From the IMG/VR virus record IMGVR_UViG_3300027770_000177, positions 1 through 32,353 of that record: 32,353 nucleotides of DNA; one strand, written 5' to 3'. This DNA is from a virus. How positions within the stretch are numbered: position 1 is the stretch's first letter; every line of letters begins with the position of its first letter. The notes below the pieces were generated by a model. That model was not told the DNA's origin and did no database searches. It was given only the letters and a program-made list of their open reading frames with translations. This document shows positions 29,080 to 32,353 of this stretch, piece by piece. A program made the translations under genes and the position numbers.

Positions 29080-30744
29080 ATGCCAGATTTTGGGTTTGTT
29101 GGCACATCCTATGAAGCGCCTAGCATCTATCAGGATGCTCAGGAGTGCATTAATTTTTACGCTGAAATAGATCCGACGAAACAACCCGGCCAGCGCGGGA
29201 TTGTGGCGCTGTATCCGACGCCAGGCTTGTTGCTGAAAACGCAGCTTGCAGTTGCAGAGGTTCGCGGCTTGCATACTATGTCAGGTGGAGAAATCCTGAT
29301 TGCTGTGTCTGGCTCAAATGTGTACTCGGTCAACATCAACATGGTGGCAACCTTAATTGGTGCTCTGTTAAGCAGTACAGGTCCGGTGTCCATCAGCGAC
29401 AACATCACGACAAACAACGGTCTAACAGCCTATATCGTTGATGGCGATAACCGCTACACATGGGTTGCCAGCACAAACACTTTTGCAATGTTGTCAGCCA
29501 GTGATGGACCGTGGCAAGGTGCAAGCGTTACAGATCAAGTCGACAATTATTTCTTATACAACGAACCAGGCACGCAAAATTGGGCTTGTAGTGATCTTGG
29601 ACTTGCCACATCATCTTTAGCTCTCTACGGCGCGGCTGATGGCTACAGCGACCTTCTGGTAAGCATGATCGTTAGTAACAGACAGGTTTATCTGTTAGGC
29701 GAGACAACCACTGAGGTTTGGACAGATGTTGGCAATGTAATCACAGGGATTACCACTTTCCCATTTCAACGGGTTCCAGGCACATCTTCTCAAAAAGGTA
29801 TTGGCGCACCGTTTTCATTGGCTCGATTGGATGGAAGTTTTGTTTGCGTAACAAGAGACAACCGCGGCGATGGCACGATTGAAATGATGCAGGGTTACAC
29901 TTGGGTCCGAATTTCTACCCATGCGGTTGAACAAACTTTGATTGACCAATATACCGGCGATGCAATTGCTTACAGCTATCAGATTGAAGGCCATGAAATG
30001 TACGTTGTGACATTTCCAACCATTAATTTGACTTGGGTATATGACTTTTCCACCAAAAGCTGGCACAAGTGGTTGTCATTTGATGACGGCGTTTATAACC
30101 GGCATCGGTCTAATTGTGGTGCATTTTTCAACAATATGTACATTGTTGGAGATTACGAAAACGGCAAGCTGTACAGCATTGAAAACGATGTTTATACTGA
30201 AGATGGGGCAACAATCCGCAGGCTACGTCGAGCGCCGCATCTTGTGGCCGACTTCCAACGGGAATATTTTGACGAGCTGCAGATCCAGTTTCAGCCAGGG
30301 GTGGGCTTAAATGGGTATCCTGGCTATGATGGTGAAGATTTAGCCACTGAATCCAATAACGTAATTGTGGCCGAGTTTGTGCAAGGTTATTTGACCACGC
30401 AAGCCGGTGACCAGTTAGTCACTGAGGCCGGTGACGGTAACGAACCGCTGGTTACTCAAGTGCAGCCTGCCGTGGATTACAACGGCTATGCCTTAGAAAC
30501 GGAAGCCTATGAAGCTACGCCTGGCTACGATCCGCAGGCCATGCTGCGCTGGTCCAACGACGGCGGCAGCACCTGGTCAAACGAGCACTGGACCAGCATC
30601 GGCAGGATCGGCCGATATACCAATCGGGCTATCTGGCGCCGGCTAGGTTTTGCTCGGGATAGAATCTTTGAGGTTGCTATCAGTGCACCTGTCAAAGCGG
30701 TGATCATTTCTGCAAATTTGAAATCATCTGTTGGTGAGAATTAA
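29080..30744 (+). CDS. Packaged-DNA stabilisation protein (P22 gp10-like)
   Basis: A 554-residue protein (P22 gp10 has 472). The N-terminus (FGFVGTSYEAPSIYQDAQEC, then INFYAEIDP) and LYPTPGLLLKTQ follow the gp10 family, which closes the portal after packaging and links to the needle and tail. The middle has repeated beta blades (LAVAEVRGLHTM, QVYLLGETTTEVWTDVG) in propeller style, and a late part WYDF-type (LTWVYDFSTKSWHKWLSFDD). The C-terminus has two short ATEAGD-like repeats. I chose the ATG one base after the previous stop. The stop overlaps the next start as TAATG. Confidence 0.85.
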   Translation: MPDFGFVGTSYEAPSIYQDAQECINFYAEIDPTKQPGQRGIVALYPTPGLLLKTQLAVAEVRGLHTMSGGEILIAVSGSNVYSVNINMVATLIGALLSSTGPVSISDNITTNNGLTAYIVDGDNRYTWVASTNTFAMLSASDGPWQGASVTDQVDNYFLYNEPGTQNWACSDLGLATSSLALYGAADGYSDLLVSMIVSNRQVYLLGETTTEVWTDVGNVITGITTFPFQRVPGTSSQKGIGAPFSLARLDGSFVCVTRDNRGDGTIEMMQGYTWVRISTHAVEQTLIDQYTGDAIAYSYQIEGHEMYVVTFPTINLTWVYDFSTKSWHKWLSFDDGVYNRHRSNCGAFFNNMYIVGDYENGKLYSIENDVYTEDGATIRRLRRAPHLVADFQREYFDELQIQFQPGVGLNGYPGYDGEDLATESNNVIVAEFVQGYLTTQAGDQLVTEAGDGNEPLVTQVQPAVDYNGYALETEAYEATPGYDPQAMLRWSNDGGSTWSNEHWTSIGRIGRYTNRAIWRRLGFARDRIFEVAISAPVKAVIISANLKSSVGEN

Positions 30745-32353
30745 TGGCGACGGCGCCTAATTCCAACATCAATATCCCTTATTCGGAATTCCTGAACGCA
30801 ACTACAGGAAGGCCGAATCAAGAATGGTTGATGTGGTTGATGAATCCGCAATTCATCACCGTAACTCTTGGCTCTGCGCTGCCGGTCACCTCTGGCGGCA
30901 CCGGTCTGACCACAATACCAACCAACGGCCAGCTGCTGATCGGTAACGGCACCGGCTATACGCTCAACCCATTGACGCCAGGCGTCGGTATCAGCGTCAC
31001 CAACGGCGTGGGCGCCATTACGGTCGCCAATACGGGCGTTTTGTCGTGGTCAGGGGGTAGCACTGGCTTGACGCCTGCAACCGCTACAACGGGCGCTGTG
31101 ACGCTTGCAGGAACCCTCGGCGCAGGCTACGGCGGCACTGGCTTAAATACCTATGTGATCGGCGATATTCTGTATTCCAGCGGAACGACTGCGCTTTCGC
31201 GGCTTGCAGATGTGGCCACTGGGAACGCGTTAATTTCTGGCGGCGTGGCGACGGCGCCCAGCTGGGGCAAGATCGGACTGACAACGCATGTTTCTGGCAC
31301 GCTGCCGATTTCTAACGGCGGCACAAATGGCACCGCAACAGCAACCGCGGGTGCGATCGCTTACGGCACCGGATCTGCTTATGCCTTCACCTCGGCCGGC
31401 ACATTAGGCCAGGTGCTGACCAGTGCTGGCGCCGGAACGCCGACATGGGCGGCGGCTGCAACCGGCACCGTAACCTCGGTGTCTGTGGTGTCGGCCAACG
31501 GGCTGGCCGGAACGGTAGCAACCGCAACCACGACCCCGGCGATCACGCTTTCAACGACCGTCACCGGACTGCTCAAAGGCAACGGCACTGCAATCAGCGC
31601 AGCCACCAGCGGCACAGACTACGCGCCCGCGACCAGCGGCACGTCGATCCTCTACGGTAACGGCTCGGGCGGCTTTTCCAACGTCACGATCGGCACCGGC
31701 GTCGCCTTTGCCGGCGGCACGTTATCCGCGACCGGATCTGGCGGCACCGTCACCAGCGTGACCGGCACTGCGCCGGTCGTCAGCTCGGGCGGCACAACGC
31801 CAGCAATATCGATGGCCGCTGCTACAACCAGCGTTAATGGCTATCTGACCAGCACCGATTGGAATACGTTTAACGGCAAGGGCAGCGGCACTGTCACCAG
31901 CGTGGCTGCGCTGACGCTCGGCACAACCGGCACTGACCTGTCCAGCACCGTGGCAAACGGCACAACGACACCGGTTATCACGCTTCAAGTTCCAACCGCT
32001 TCTGCAACTAATCGCGGGGCGTTGAGTGCTGCGGATTGGACGACCTTTAACAACAAGGGATCGGGATCAGTCACCAGTGTGGCGCAGTCATTTACCGGCG
32101 GCTTGATCTCGGTTGCTGGCTCACCAATCACCACATCCGGCACGCTGGCCTTGACGGTTGCAGGCACTTCTGGCGGTATCCCTTACTTCTCAAGCGCATC
32201 AACCTGGGCAACCTCGGCGGCGCTCACGGCCAGCGCATTGGTGGTTGGCGGTGGCGCGGGGGCCGCTCCTGCCACAACAACAACTGGAACAGGTGTGATT
32301 ACTGCGCTTGGCGTGAATACTGGCACCGCTGGCGCGTTTGTGGTCAACGGCGG
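30744..32353 (+). CDS. Tail fibre protein, 3'-partial
   Basis: The frame runs off the right edge; 536 residues are visible. It starts MATAPNSNINIPYSEFLNAT and continues GRPNQEWLMWLMNPQFI, a particle-attachment start I know from other phage fibres, followed by SGGTGL repeats typical of long fibres. From about 31331 the sequence aligns without gaps to 206-1101 of the first fibre, and from 32227 it is identical to 1102-1228 in the same frame. If the ends are joined there, the gene would be 2724 bases, 907 residues, ending at 2342. It overlaps the gp10-like stop by one base, so it belongs to the virion operon. Confidence 0.8.
   Translation, partial: MATAPNSNINIPYSEFLNATTGRPNQEWLMWLMNPQFITVTLGSALPVTSGGTGLTTIPTNGQLLIGNGTGYTLNPLTPGVGISVTNGVGAITVANTGVLSWSGGSTGLTPATATTGAVTLAGTLGAGYGGTGLNTYVIGDILYSSGTTALSRLADVATGNALISGGVATAPSWGKIGLTTHVSGTLPISNGGTNGTATATAGAIAYGTGSAYAFTSAGTLGQVLTSAGAGTPTWAAAATGTVTSVSVVSANGLAGTVATATTTPAITLSTTVTGLLKGNGTAISAATSGTDYAPATSGTSILYGNGSGGFSNVTIGTGVAFAGGTLSATGSGGTVTSVTGTAPVVSSGGTTPAISMAAATTSVNGYLTSTDWNTFNGKGSGTVTSVAALTLGTTGTDLSSTVANGTTTPVITLQVPTASATNRGALSAADWTTFNNKGSGSVTSVAQSFTGGLISVAGSPITTSGTLALTVAGTSGGIPYFSSASTWATSAALTASALVVGGGAGAAPATTTTGTGVITALGVNTGTAGAFVVNG
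32227..32353 (+). repeat. 127-base exact repeat, terminal copy
   Basis: The final 127 bases of the window equal 1102-1228. The length equals a k-mer size commonly used by short-read assemblers, so the window end is probably where an assembly graph rejoined itself rather than a true genome end. Confidence 0.95.

Noticed and set aside
1102-32353. Direct terminal repeats of a linear phage genome
   Set aside because: The second copy is at the end but the first is 1101 bases inside, and the match is exactly 127 bases, which suits an assembly overlap better.
1-32353. tRNA genes, integrase, insertion sequences
   Set aside because: I looked for cloverleaf patterns, tyrosine or serine recombinases and transposase motifs and found none, though reading by eye could miss a tRNA.

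Overview
The window is almost certainly most of one small tailed-phage genome of the P22-like podovirus type. Nearly every base is coding, genes overlap by 1 to 4 bases, and one P22-style virion set is present: terminase, P22-family portal, scaffold, gp5-like coat protein, gp4-like head-completion protein, gp10-like stabilisation protein, tail fibre, tailspike and three ejection-type proteins. The host is probably a Gram-negative proteobacterium, because of the P22-type Cro, Erf, NinB and GH108 families and a signal-peptide protein in the lysis region. I cannot name the host; a freshwater-type betaproteobacterium is only a guess. No integrase, CI repressor, tRNA or insertion sequence was seen.

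Layout: 1-9809 holds a tail fibre (open at the left edge), a small protein, a beta-helix tailspike, a holin-like membrane protein, a cupin-fold protein and three large ejection-type proteins. 9809-11198 is the lysis region: an XhlA-like membrane peptide, a secreted six-cysteine protein, a holin-like protein and a GH108 endolysin. 11210-14932 is a leftward early operon with small proteins, a Lar-like zinc ribbon, an SSB-tail protein, a YqaJ exonuclease and an Erf annealing protein. 14933-15054 is a divergent control region. 15055-18154 is the rightward early operon: Cro, a DUF1376 replication protein and a possible helicase-loader partner, zinc-ribbon and nuclease genes (NinB, Ref-like HNH, VRR-NUC). 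A structured leader at 18171-18262 precedes a ferritin-like gene. After a terminator-like hairpin come a zinc-cluster protein, a GroES-like co-chaperonin and a capsid-decoration-like protein. Packaging and head genes run from 20439 to 30744, and a second tail fibre runs off the right edge.

How it works together: Cro probably controls two divergent promoters that share a palindromic -35 box. The left arm supplies homologous recombination (5'-3' exonuclease, annealing protein, SSB-like protein). The right arm supplies replication initiation and nucleases. The late block builds a P22-like capsid, packages DNA and attaches a short tail.

The last 127 bases (32227-32353) repeat 1102-1228 exactly and in the same reading frame. 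Upstream of that match the two fibre genes align without gaps but are clearly diverged, and their N-termini are unrelated. The simplest reading is a circular or circularly permuted genome of about 31,125 bp whose assembly graph closed on itself, with 1-1101 being either a strain variant of the fibre N-terminus or a second, tandem fibre gene.

Most notable: the structured RNA leader, the phage GroES and ferritin-like genes, the shared-box bidirectional promoter, the SSB-tail protein beside Erf and YqaJ, and the fibre variation at the contig ends.
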